DNA from: Desulfonatronovibrio sp.
Lineage (GTDB): Bacteria > Desulfobacterota > Desulfovibrionia > Desulfovibrionales > Desulfonatronovibrionaceae
Direction of reading: 5' to 3'
DNA length: 41,997 nt
NCBI GenBank assembly: GCA_003566455.1
Contig: PXDF01000165.1
Coordinates: 1-41,997 of the forward strand
Shown piece after piece: positions 7,420 to 15,081 of the stretch. The number at the start of each line of letters is the position of its first letter. The first letter of the stretch is position 1. Made by a program: the position numbers and the translations under genes. The notes below the pieces were generated by a model, which worked only from the letters and a program-made list of their open reading frames with translations, was not told the origin of the DNA and made no database searches.

Positions 7420-7440
7420 GTCCTTTTGCCGGCTTTTTTT
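7404..7440 (+). terminator. Terminator-like hairpin over the ADTH synthase stop codon
   Basis: GCTGGCAAAGG (7404-7414) pairs with CCTTTTGCCGGC (7422-7433) with one G-U pair and one bulged T. The 7-nt loop contains the TAA stop codon, and seven T follow (7434-7440). It has the form of an intrinsic terminator inside the operon. A ribosome finishing the gene would cover the left arm, so it may act only when translation lags, giving partial polarity before the DHQ synthase gene. Confidence 0.55.
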
Positions 7441-7478
7441 GTCTGCAACATATCTGGAACATACAGACCGGATCAAAT

Positions 7479-8453
7479 ATGAAGAAAAAAATATTTTTCA
7501 AAGCTGTTCCCTTTGACAAGCAAATGGTCACTCTGGCTCTGGAATCAGGAGTTGACTCCATTCTGGCTGAAAAAAAAGATCTGGAAAAGATATCGGTTCT
7601 TGGCAGAACAGAAGTTCTGGATGTTGATGAATTCAGTTTTATGAGCATCAGCAGCAAGGATGATGAAAAGGCAGTGGTGGATGTGGTGAAATCCGGCAGG
7701 AGGGTTGTGCTTTCCAGGGACGTGGAAATAATCCCTGTGGAAAATATCCTGGCTCAGGTTTCGGACATAGGCATGGAGGTTGACTCTCTTTCCAGCCTGG
7801 AAACCGCCCTTGGAATCCTTGAAAAAGGGGTAAGCTTTGTGGTTGTTGACCAGGGAAGCTCTCAGGACCTTAAACAAATGGTTAAAAAGATTAAACAGGA
7901 TCAGGGAAAGATTGATCTTGTTCCCGGGAAAATAACTGAAATTTCACCCATTGGCCTCGGTCACAGGGTATGTGTGGACACCATTTCTCTGCTTGACACC
8001 GGTCAGGGGATGCTTGTGGGCAATTCAAGCGCTTTTACTTTCCTTGTCAACGCTGAAACAGAGTCAAATCCTTATGTGGCTGCCAGACCCTTCAGGATTA
8101 ACGCCGGAGCGGTTCATTCCTACGCGTGCCTTCCCCAGGACAAAACAACCTATCTTGAGGAGTTGTCTCCAGGTAATGAAGTTCTGATTGCTGCCAGTGA
8201 CGGCAGCAGTTTTTCTGCGGTTGTGGGCCGGATCAAGACAGAGATAAGGCCGATGCTTCTTATTACCGCAGAGTTTGAGGGTAACAGGGGAAGCGTGATT
8301 CTGCAGAACGCTGAAACCATCAGGCTGGTAAACAGGGATGGAAAGCCGGTCAGTGTGGTCAAGCTCAAAGTCGGAGATGAGGTTCTGTGCAGACCGGATC
8401 AGGCAGGGAGACATTTTGGAATGCGCATCCAGGAAGAAATCAGGGAAGAATAG
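7479..8453 (+). CDS. 3-dehydroquinate synthase II (AroB' type)
   Basis: A 324-residue protein of the archaeal-type 3-dehydroquinate synthase II family (MJ1249). It oxidatively deaminates and cyclises the ADTH synthase product to 3-dehydroquinate using NAD. It is unrelated to classical AroB. Family features are KKKIFFKAVPFDKQMVTLAL at the N-terminus, PVENILAQ, the glycine-rich GLGHRVCVDTISLLDTGQGM near the middle, and NAGAVHSYACLPQDKTTYLE. The length is close to the family norm. It forms a functional pair with the preceding gene, separated by 59 nt that hold a hairpin with a T-run. The ribosome site is weak. pheA begins 2 nt after its stop codon, so the two are probably translationally coupled. 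Confidence 0.88.
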   Translation: MKKKIFFKAVPFDKQMVTLALESGVDSILAEKKDLEKISVLGRTEVLDVDEFSFMSISSKDDEKAVVDVVKSGRRVVLSRDVEIIPVENILAQVSDIGMEVDSLSSLETALGILEKGVSFVVVDQGSSQDLKQMVKKIKQDQGKIDLVPGKITEISPIGLGHRVCVDTISLLDTGQGMLVGNSSAFTFLVNAETESNPYVAARPFRINAGAVHSYACLPQDKTTYLEELSPGNEVLIAASDGSSFSAVVGRIKTEIRPMLLITAEFEGNRGSVILQNAETIRLVNRDGKPVSVVKLKVGDEVLCRPDQAGRHFGMRIQEEIREE

Positions 8454-8455
8454 AC

Positions 8456-9556
8456 ATGAATCAGGAACAAAGTCTACAAGATATCCGGGAACAGATAAGT
8501 GATATTGATGAAAGCATGCTTGATCTTCTGAACAGGCGCGCCGTTCTCAGCCTGAAGGTGGGCCGGATAAAATCCCGTTCCATGGACAGTGTTTTCAAAC
8601 CGTTCCGGGAAAAGGAAGTAATGAACGGGCTGGCGGCAAAAAACAAAGGCCCTATTCCTGAAGAGCACCTCAGAGCTATCTACAGAGAGATTTTTTCATC
8701 ATCAAGAAGCCTTCAGCAGAAACAGAGGGTAGTTTACCTGGGTCCGGAAGGAACCTTTTCCTTTTTTGCCGGGGTTGAATACCTGGGCCAGAGTGCTGAT
8801 TTTTTCTCAAAAAACAGCCTGGAAGATGTATTCAGAGCCGTGGACAACAGAGAAGCCGAGCTTGGCATAATTCCCCTTGAAAATTCTCTTCAGGGCAGCG
8901 TGGGTCAGAGCCTGGATCTTTTTCTCAAATTTGAGGTATTCATCCATGCCGAGGTATTCTGCCGTATCAGTCACGCTCTGCTCACTCAGGAAAAAAAGCT
9001 TTCAGACATTAAAAAGGTTTACTCCCATCCCCAGGCATTGCAGCAGTGTTCCGTCTGGCTTAAAACCAATCTTCCAGGTATCGCCATAATCCCTGATGAC
9101 AGCACAGCTTCAGCGGCAAGACGGGCCGCAGGGGAAAAAGGAACCGCAGCTCTGGGCCATAAAAAACTGGCCGGGATATTTCATCTTGATGTATTTGAAC
9201 AGGGTCTGGAAGATGTTCCAGACAACTGGACAAGGTTTCTGGTAATAGGCAGTTCCCCTCCAGAGGCAGGAAACCGGGAAAAAACCTCTTTGCTGTTCAC
9301 AGTCATGGATAAGCCCGGTTCTCTGGTCACGGCCCTGAATGTGCTGTCCAGAAAGGGAATTAATATGAAAAAGCTTGAATCGAGACCCATGAGGCTGGAA
9401 AAGTGGAGGTATGTGTTTTTCACAGACGTGGAATGCGATCTTACCTCTGAAGAATATACTGATGTACTTAAGGAATTGAGAGAGAGCTGTCATTTTCTGA
9501 GGATCCTGGGCAGCTATCCGCATGGCCCGCAGATCAGTGAATCAGTAAATCGGTAA
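8456..9556 (+). CDS. pheA: Bifunctional chorismate mutase / prephenate dehydratase
   Basis: A 366-residue three-domain protein. Residues about 5-85 are an AroQ chorismate mutase. Residues about 92-270 are prephenate dehydratase, with YLGPEGTFS, GIIPLENSLQGSVGQ and the catalytic TRF triad (DNWTRFLVIG, 259-261). Residues about 278-355 are an ACT domain with ESRP (308-311), the Phe-binding signature, so feedback inhibition by phenylalanine is likely. It converts chorismate to prephenate and then to phenylpyruvate. The start at ATG 8456 follows AGGGAAG; an upstream start at 8387 would overlap the previous gene heavily and was rejected. Oddly, the last seven residues (ISESVNR) and the stop codon are encoded by the first 24 bp of a tandem repeat array. 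Confidence 0.92.
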   Translation: MNQEQSLQDIREQISDIDESMLDLLNRRAVLSLKVGRIKSRSMDSVFKPFREKEVMNGLAAKNKGPIPEEHLRAIYREIFSSSRSLQQKQRVVYLGPEGTFSFFAGVEYLGQSADFFSKNSLEDVFRAVDNREAELGIIPLENSLQGSVGQSLDLFLKFEVFIHAEVFCRISHALLTQEKKLSDIKKVYSHPQALQQCSVWLKTNLPGIAIIPDDSTASAARRAAGEKGTAALGHKKLAGIFHLDVFEQGLEDVPDNWTRFLVIGSSPPEAGNREKTSLLFTVMDKPGSLVTALNVLSRKGINMKKLESRPMRLEKWRYVFFTDVECDLTSEEYTDVLKELRESCHFLRILGSYPHGPQISESVNR

Positions 9557-9740
9557 ATCGGTGAGTCGGTAAATCGGTAAATCAGTGAATCAGTAAATCG
9601 GTAAATCAGTGAATCAGTAAATCGGTAAATCAGTGAATCGGTGAGTCGGTAAATCGGTGAGTCGGTAAATCGGTGAGTCGGTAAATCGGTGAGTCGGTAA
9701 ATCGGTGAGTCGGTAAATCAGTGAATCGGTGAATCAGCTA
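9533..9740 (+). repeat. Tandem array of an 8-bp repeat, 26 units
   Basis: Twenty-six head-to-tail units of consensus RTCRGTRA without a break. Two higher orders are visible: a 24-bp unit (ATCAGTGAATCAGTAA plus ATCGGTAA) at 9533-9556, 9581-9604 and 9605-9628, and a 16-bp unit (ATCGGTGAGTCGGTAA) in five exact copies at 9637-9716. The array starts inside pheA and supplies its stop codon. All three forward frames of the 24-bp unit contain stops, so length changes would not extend PheA by more than a few residues. It has the form of a slippage-prone minisatellite, not a CRISPR. The remaining 151 bp to aroA (9741-9891) show no gene or clear promoter. Confidence 0.95.
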
Positions 9741-9891
9741 ATGAATGAAGCGGTTAAGCAAAAGGTCGGTCCGGGGATTTTAGCTTTGTGTACAGGGTTA
9801 GCAGCTGGATGCAGATATGTCTTGAGCTGCCTGCCGGCATGATTTTATTAACCTTGAACTTCCTGAATAAAACAACAGCTGGAAGATAACC

Positions 9892-11241
9892 ATGAAAGAC
9901 AACATTGATCCGGTAATCCTCAAGGCTCCTTCCTCCAAGTCCATGTCCCACCGGGCTCTGCTGGTTGCAGGACTGGCCAGGGGGATATCCAGACTTGGAA
10001 ATATCCTTGTCAGCGATGACCTGAAACATACCAGGATGTGTCTGCAGGCCATGGGAGCTGAAATTGCCGAGTCAGGATCTGATTTGATGGTCACGGGACT
10101 TGGCGGGAAAATCTCTGCCCTTCCGGGCAAAAGAGTCAGGCTGGATGTCGGGGAATCAGGAACAACATGCAGGCTTGTGGCCGCAATTGTGGCGGCAGGA
10201 AGAGGTGAGTTTGAGATTTCAGGACGAGGCCGAATGCATCAGAGGCCGGTTAAAAGTCTTGATCATGCCCTGACACCCCAAGGCGTAAGGTTTCATTACC
10301 TGGGCCTGGACGGATGCCCGCCGCTGGTTATAAGTTCCCAGGGTTTGCCCGGAGGTGAAATAAACATTTCCCTGGACGACAGCAGCCAGTATTTGTCCGG
10401 CATTCTTCTGGCTTCCACCATGGCCGGGGACATCGTTACCATCAATATTTCCGGACAAAAGGTTGTTTCCTGGCCATATGTCAATCTTACCCTTCAGGTT
10501 ATGGAGGAATTCGGATGTGTGCCGGAGATTCATATTTCTGAAAACAGCAGCTGGAAACCGGTAAAGCCTTCAGAGATCAGGCAGGTTGAACCCGGAATGG
10601 CGAGATTCAAAGTCAGCCCCATGATATTTCCGGCCAGGGATTATCAGGTTGAAGGGGATTTTAGTAACGCCTCATATCTTCTGGCTGCCGGGGCAGTTGG
10701 TCAAAAGCCGGTCCTGGTCAGGGGGCTGAATCCTGATTCCCGGCAGGGCGACAGGGCCATTCTGGATATTCTTGCCCAGATGGGGGCCGAAGTAATCATA
10801 AAAGATAAGGAAATTCTGGTTCAAGGGGCGGGTCTCAAAGGAGTTGATCTGGATATGGGTTCCAGTCCCGATCTGGTGCCGACGGTAGCGGTTCTGGCCT
10901 CCTTGGCCCGGGGCAGAACCAGGATATGCAATGTTGCTCACCTTAAAATAAAGGAAAGTGATCGCTTGAGCGGCGTCTTTAATGAAATATCCAGAACCGG
11001 ATGTAATTGTGAACTCCTGGAAGACGGACTTGTAATTGATCCATCCGGAACAGAGGCAGGCAGGAAAATTGAGTTTTCCACATACGATGATCATCGCATG
11101 GCCATGAGCCTCTCTTTATATGAGCTCGCAGGGATTAAGGCTGTTCTGGATAATCCGGGATGTGTGAACAAGTCATTTCCAGGGTTCTGGGATGAGTGGA
11201 AAAAGATAAGAAAGGCCAATAATGTTTCCGGAAATGAGTAA
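9892..11241 (+). CDS. aroA: 3-phosphoshikimate 1-carboxyvinyltransferase (EPSP synthase)
   Basis: A 449-residue EPSP synthase, which joins phosphoenolpyruvate to shikimate 3-phosphate. Conserved elements are KAPSSKSMSHRALL (Lys16 region), VGESGTTCRL (about 86-95), GRGRMHQRPV, SSQYLSGILLAS, DFSNASYLLA, DLVPTVAVLA, HLKIKESDRL and the C-terminal YDDHRMAMS. Both inverse alpha/beta domains are complete. The ribosome site is weak (GGAAG), and the gene lies 335 nt behind pheA, separated mainly by the repeat array. The 3' end overlaps tyrA by 20 nt, which implies translational coupling. It supplies the common pathway between the 3-dehydroquinate genes and the pheA, tyrA and trp branches; aroD-, aroE-, aroK- and aroC-type genes are not in this window. 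Confidence 0.93.
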   Translation: MKDNIDPVILKAPSSKSMSHRALLVAGLARGISRLGNILVSDDLKHTRMCLQAMGAEIAESGSDLMVTGLGGKISALPGKRVRLDVGESGTTCRLVAAIVAAGRGEFEISGRGRMHQRPVKSLDHALTPQGVRFHYLGLDGCPPLVISSQGLPGGEINISLDDSSQYLSGILLASTMAGDIVTINISGQKVVSWPYVNLTLQVMEEFGCVPEIHISENSSWKPVKPSEIRQVEPGMARFKVSPMIFPARDYQVEGDFSNASYLLAAGAVGQKPVLVRGLNPDSRQGDRAILDILAQMGAEVIIKDKEILVQGAGLKGVDLDMGSSPDLVPTVAVLASLARGRTRICNVAHLKIKESDRLSGVFNEISRTGCNCELLEDGLVIDPSGTEAGRKIEFSTYDDHRMAMSLSLYELAGIKAVLDNPGCVNKSFPGFWDEWKKIRKANNVSGNE

Positions 11242-11998
11242 AATCGTCATAGTCGGGGGGCGCGGCCGCATGGGGAGGATGCTGGAGAAAAGCTTTGCCA
11301 TGGCCGGTGCGGAGATAATCTGTCTTGACCGGCCTTTGCCTGATGAGGAGCTTGAAGCTCTGCTCTCTCCAGCCGTTTTTGTTTTTCTGGCTGTGCCCAT
11401 TTCAGTTTTCAGCACTGTGGTGGATGATGTTGCTCCCAAAATGCCGTCAGGGGCGATCCTTGCAGATATCTGCTCAGTCAAGGTTTCCCCGCTCATGATC
11501 ATGGAAAGGTCATATCCAGGTCCAGTACTTGGCACACACCCCCTTTTCGGCCCTGAACCTGACATTGATGATGAGCTTAAAGTTGCTTTGTGTCCCGGAA
11601 GAAATATCAGCTCTTCTCAAATAACGATGGCTGAAGAATTATTTAAAAGATCAGGCATGCTGACCTTTATTACCAGCGCCCATGAACATGATCAGGCCAT
11701 GGCCTGCATCCAGAGCCTGAATTTTGTGACCACTGTTTCCTATTTTGCCAGTCTGCCCGGTAATCTTGATCTGGAAAAGTACGCTACTCCATCCTTCAGG
11801 CGCAGAGTCGACTCAGCCCGGAAGATGCTCAATGAAGACGCTTTTCTCTTTTCTTCCCTGGCTGAGGATAATCCTTATACCGGTCAGATGATCCGACGCT
11901 TCAAGTCTTTTCTTAACCTGAGCGCTGCCGGAGAACTGGAGCTCTTGCAGGATAAGGCCCTCTGGTGGTGGCGCAATGAGAAGAAACGGGGAGGATAG
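11222..11998 (+). CDS. tyrA: Prephenate dehydrogenase with a Trp-Trp-Trp tail
   Basis: A 258-residue NAD(P)-dependent prephenate/arogenate dehydrogenase of the tyrosine branch. The Rossmann motif is VIVGGRGRMG (9-18), and LADICSVK, GTHPLFGPEPD (104-114) and a His at 155 (SAHEHDQAM) mark the catalytic domain. There is no chorismate mutase domain; PheA supplies that step. ATG 11222 has AGAAAGG upstream within aroA; ATG 11234 is possible. Residues 248-250 are Trp-Trp-Trp, followed by RNEKKRGG and the stop. These codons and the sequence over the stop form the leader part of an apparent attenuator before trpE, so the 3' end of this gene may both encode protein and sense tryptophan. Confidence 0.88.
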   Translation: MFPEMSKIVIVGGRGRMGRMLEKSFAMAGAEIICLDRPLPDEELEALLSPAVFVFLAVPISVFSTVVDDVAPKMPSGAILADICSVKVSPLMIMERSYPGPVLGTHPLFGPEPDIDDELKVALCPGRNISSSQITMAEELFKRSGMLTFITSAHEHDQAMACIQSLNFVTTVSYFASLPGNLDLEKYATPSFRRRVDSARKMLNEDAFLFSSLAEDNPYTGQMIRRFKSFLNLSAAGELELLQDKALWWWRNEKKRGG

Positions 11999-12069
11999 CA
12001 TTGTCTTGGGAAAGATGTTCAGCAGGAATGTAAGGCCGTATCCTCCCCGTGGAGGCTGCGGCCTTTTTT
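11963..12069 (+). promoter_or_regulatory. Trp attenuator using the tyrA 3' end as leader
   Basis: Three TGG codons (11963-11971) near the end of tyrA are followed, 14 nt later, by ACGGGGAGGATA (11986-11997), which overlaps the TAG stop. This is perfectly complementary over 12 bp to TATCCTCCCCGT (12039-12050), the inner left arm and loop of the terminator before trpE. A ribosome waiting at any of the Trp codons would leave the segment free to form an antiterminator; one reaching the stop at 11996-11998 would cover it and let the terminator form. Caveat: the antiterminator does not mask the outer terminator arm (12032-12038), which could in principle still pair. Confidence 0.72.
12032..12069 (+). 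terminator. Attenuator terminator between tyrA and trpE
   Basis: AAGGCCG (12032-12038) pairs with CGGCCTT (12059-12065). Inside it a G-U pair, an A-U pair, one mismatch and CCTCC/GGAGG (12042-12046 with 12051-12055) continue the stem to a four-base loop. Six T follow at 12064-12069. It is a strong intrinsic terminator in the middle of the operon, 36 nt before trpE, so it should be conditional or partial. Confidence 0.88.
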
Positions 12070-12105
12070 ATGGCAATTGTGTAAGGAGAAAAAGGAGAAC
12101 ATTGC

Positions 12106-13515
12106 ATGATCAGACTTAAACAAAAGGCAGTCTGTCTGCCCGCGGACACGCAAACCCCGGTGTCACTGTATCTGGGGTTTGTAGGCAGAGAAAAGGGAAT
12201 CCTGCTGGAGAGCTCCGAGGTTGACGGCAGGCTTGGACGCTACAGCCTGCTGGCCTGGGATTTCAGGATGCAGCTGGAATGCAGAGATGGAAAACTTGCT
12301 ATAAAGGTGCTGGATCATCGTCTGGATAAAGTCAGGGAACTGGAGGGCATGGAATTTACTTCCGGTCTTCGCCGGTTGTTGGGCGAACTGGAAATTGAGC
12401 CTGAAGCCGGCTTTGATCTTCCACCCATGACCAGGGCCATTTATGGTTATCTGGGCTACGGGGTGAGCGGTCTTCTTGAGCCCAGTCTTGCTGATCTCCT
12501 TCCACCCGGAGGGGCGGAAGCCCAGCTTGTGCTGCCTGGAAGGATGCTGCTTTTTGATCATCTTCACTACCATTGCTATTACCTTTGTCTGGACAATGAC
12601 GCCTCCCTTCCCAAGTCCAAACCATCCAGGGCCAGATCAGAGTTCAATATCGGAAAGATCACCACTCTGCCTGATCAGGAAAAATATCATGACTGGGTCA
12701 GAAAAACCAAAGAGCTCATCAGGCAGGGAGAGGCTATCCAGGTAGTTCTCTCCACGCGTTTTCAGGCGTCCTTTAAAGGCGATCCCTTTCTTGTGTACCG
12801 TCATCTTCGCAGGATTAATCCTTCTCCGTACACTTTTTTCCTCAAGCTTCAGGACATTACTCTTATGGGTTCTTCCCCGGAACTCATGGTCAAATGCGGG
12901 CAGAATGTGTTGCAGCTCAGGCCCATTGCCGGAACAAGACCCCGGGGTGTTACCGAGAAAGAGGATCAGCTTCTGGCGGATGAACTGTTGAGAGACGAAA
13001 AGGAGCGGGCGGAACACGTTATGCTTGTGGACCTGGGACGCAATGATCTGGGCAGAATAGCAGAGGCCGGCAGTGTTGAAGTGGATAAGTTCATGCAGGT
13101 GGAGCGCTTTTCTCATGTCATGCACCTGACATCATATCTGTCAGCCAGACTGAAGCAGGATATGGATGTGATCGATATACTTAAGGCTTCTTTTCCAGCA
13201 GGAACGGTTTCAGGAGCTCCGAAAATCAGAGCCATGGAATTAATCGGAGAGATGGAGGAAATTCAGCGCGGCCCCTATGCCGGAGCCATCGGCTGGATCG
13301 GCCTGGATCAAGGAGCGGTGAACATGGATACCGGTATTACCATCAGGAGTCTGTGGATAAGAGACGGCAGGATTGAGTGGCAGGCAGGCGCAGGGGTTGT
13401 TTTTGATTCGGTACCTGAAAAAGAATGGCAGGAATGCTCAAACAAAGCCAAGGCTATCCGCAAAGCCCTGACCAGTACAGGAGGCACTGATGATTTTGCT
13501 CATAGACAACTATGA
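12106..13515 (+). CDS. trpE: Anthranilate synthase component I
   Basis: A 469-residue chorismate-binding enzyme that, with TrpG, converts chorismate and glutamine to anthranilate, the first step of the tryptophan branch. LLES (33-36) near the N-terminus is the Trp feedback site. The catalytic C-terminal half contains RPIAGTRPRG, HVMLVDLGRNDLGRI, FPAGTVSGAPKIRAME, YAGAIGWIG and AGAGVVFDSVPEKEW. The length is normal for a stand-alone TrpE. Two AAGGAG motifs lie upstream (12083-12088 and 12092-12097), the second well placed. An attenuator terminator ends 36 nt before the start. The 3' end overlaps trpG by 26 nt, which favours equal production of the two subunits. Confidence 0.95.
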   Translation: MIRLKQKAVCLPADTQTPVSLYLGFVGREKGILLESSEVDGRLGRYSLLAWDFRMQLECRDGKLAIKVLDHRLDKVRELEGMEFTSGLRRLLGELEIEPEAGFDLPPMTRAIYGYLGYGVSGLLEPSLADLLPPGGAEAQLVLPGRMLLFDHLHYHCYYLCLDNDASLPKSKPSRARSEFNIGKITTLPDQEKYHDWVRKTKELIRQGEAIQVVLSTRFQASFKGDPFLVYRHLRRINPSPYTFFLKLQDITLMGSSPELMVKCGQNVLQLRPIAGTRPRGVTEKEDQLLADELLRDEKERAEHVMLVDLGRNDLGRIAEAGSVEVDKFMQVERFSHVMHLTSYLSARLKQDMDVIDILKASFPAGTVSGAPKIRAMELIGEMEEIQRGPYAGAIGWIGLDQGAVNMDTGITIRSLWIRDGRIEWQAGAGVVFDSVPEKEWQECSNKAKAIRKALTSTGGTDDFAHRQL

Positions 13516-14065
13516 TTCCTTTACTTTCAACCTGGTTCAGGTGCTTCAAAAAATGGGCGTGGAACCGGTTGTTGTTAGAAACAGCGACTCCTTTATATTT
13601 GAAGCCCTTGAAGGCAACCTGGAGGCGGTAGTCATTTCTCCGGGTCCAGGCAGGCCTGAAAACGCGGGTCTGTGTCTTGGGCTTCTGAACAGGCTGGGAT
13701 CGGAGGTTCCTGTTTTGGGGGTCTGCCTTGGTCATCAGATTTTGGGGTATTTTGCCGGGGCTGAAGTCCGGGTTGCCGACAGGATAATGCATGGCAAAAC
13801 CAGTATGGTTTACCATGATCAGACCGGGGTATACAACAATGTTTCAAATCCCCTTGAAGTCTGCAGGTACCATTCACTGGTGGTTGAGCATGAAAACAAT
13901 CTCAGCTTCAAGGTAACAGCCAGAACTGAAGAGAACGAGGTTATGGGCCTTGAATTTGTTGACCGGCCATGGATAGGAGTACAGTTTCACCCTGAATCAA
14001 TACTCACTCCCATGGGGCCCAGGATTGTTGAAAACTTCATAATTATGGCCGGTGTAAAACAATAG
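13490..14065 (+). CDS. trpG: Anthranilate synthase component II (glutamine amidotransferase)
   Basis: A 191-residue class I glutamine amidotransferase that supplies ammonia to TrpE. The N-terminus MILLIDNYDSFTFNL is characteristic. The catalytic triad is Cys79 (LGVCLGHQ), His167 and Glu169 (VQFHPES). SPGPGRPENAG (50-60) forms the oxyanion region. It is a single domain, not fused to TrpD. TrpG can be shared with folate synthesis (PabA), but its place inside the trp genes argues for the tryptophan role. It overlaps trpE by 26 nt and precedes trpD by 22 nt. Confidence 0.95.
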   Translation: MILLIDNYDSFTFNLVQVLQKMGVEPVVVRNSDSFIFEALEGNLEAVVISPGPGRPENAGLCLGLLNRLGSEVPVLGVCLGHQILGYFAGAEVRVADRIMHGKTSMVYHDQTGVYNNVSNPLEVCRYHSLVVEHENNLSFKVTARTEENEVMGLEFVDRPWIGVQFHPESILTPMGPRIVENFIIMAGVKQ

Positions 14066-14087
14066 ATCTTATAACAGAGGAAACCTC

Positions 14088-15080
14088 ATGAATATCCAGA
14101 AATCATTGAATAAGATATGTGATAAACAGAACCTTGATTACCACGAAAGCAGGGATATTTTCAGGGCTTTGTTTGAAGGCGGCTTGACCGGAGCCCAGAG
14201 CGGGGCTCTGCTTCTTGGTCTGAGGTTCAAAGGCGAGACAGGTGATGAACTTGGAGCCGCTGTAAGCGTGGCCCTGGAAAAGGCCCGGCTGGTTGACAAT
14301 GTCAGAGGAATTCGCATCGATACCTGCGGGACTGGAGGTGACGGGAGGAGCAGCTTCAACTGTTCAACAGCAGTGGCTTTTTTTCTGGCTGATCTTGGCG
14401 TAAAGGTGGTCAAGCACGGCAACCGGGCAGTGTCCAGTTCAAGCGGCAGCGCTGATGTGGTTGAGGCTCTGGGGCTGCCTCTTCTGGATGACCCTTTAAA
14501 GGTTGAACCTGAACTGGCCAGGACAAACTTTGCCTTTCTCTTTGCGCCGCATTTTCATCCAAGTTTTGCGCAAATCGCCCCTCTCCGGAAAGAGCTGGGC
14601 ATAAGAAGCATATTCAATCTGATGGGGCCTCTTCTCAACCCAGCCAGGCCCACTCACCAGGTCCTGGGGGTTCCCTGCACATCTTTCATGCCCATAATGG
14701 CTGATGTCCTGGTCAAGAATAATGTAGTGTCAGCGGCTGTTGTCCATGGGTCCGGTGGTTTTGATGAGCTTTCTCCATGCGGGAACAACAGGGTGATTTT
14801 TGTTCACGAGGGCAGTCTGAAAGAGGAGATAATCGATCCTTCAGAATTCGGGTTTCCCGCATGTCTTCCCGAAGCAATGGTCTGCAGAAACAAGGAGGAA
14901 GCACTGTTGAGGCAGAAAGAAATTCTGCGCGGTGCGGGCAAAGAAGCCATGCAGGACATGGTTGCCCTGAATCTGGGCCTTGGTCTCCACCTGATTGAGC
15001 CCGGCAAAAATTTAAGAAAATGCATGCTTCTGGCCAGAGATATTGTCAGGTCCGGGCTTCAGAATTTAAAGGTCTGCTGA
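14088..15080 (+). CDS. trpD: Anthranilate phosphoribosyltransferase
   Basis: A 330-residue enzyme that transfers phosphoribose from PRPP to anthranilate. The PRPP/Mg site DTCGTGGDG (78-86) and KHGNRAVSSSSGSAD (109-123) are intact. NLMGPLLNPARP and VVHGSGGFDELSP are further family blocks. The length is typical and there is no fused amidotransferase. The ribosome site AGAGGAAA precedes the ATG. One base separates its TGA stop from the trpC ATG, so termination-reinitiation coupling is likely. Confidence 0.95.
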   Translation: MNIQKSLNKICDKQNLDYHESRDIFRALFEGGLTGAQSGALLLGLRFKGETGDELGAAVSVALEKARLVDNVRGIRIDTCGTGGDGRSSFNCSTAVAFFLADLGVKVVKHGNRAVSSSSGSADVVEALGLPLLDDPLKVEPELARTNFAFLFAPHFHPSFAQIAPLRKELGIRSIFNLMGPLLNPARPTHQVLGVPCTSFMPIMADVLVKNNVVSAAVVHGSGGFDELSPCGNNRVIFVHEGSLKEEIIDPSEFGFPACLPEAMVCRNKEEALLRQKEILRGAGKEAMQDMVALNLGLGLHLIEPGKNLRKCMLLARDIVRSGLQNLKVC

Positions 15081-15081
15081 T

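Noticed and set aside
9533-9740. CRISPR array
   Set aside because: The repeat unit is 8 bp with no spacers and no cas genes nearby; it is a simple tandem array.
12001-12033. A TTG-started mini frame (MSWERCSAGM) with one Trp codon and GGGGAGG upstream, as an alternative trp leader
   Set aside because: It has a single Trp codon and a weak start codon, and the Trp codon lies after the antiterminator arm, so stalling there would block that arm. The tyrA tail fits the geometry better.
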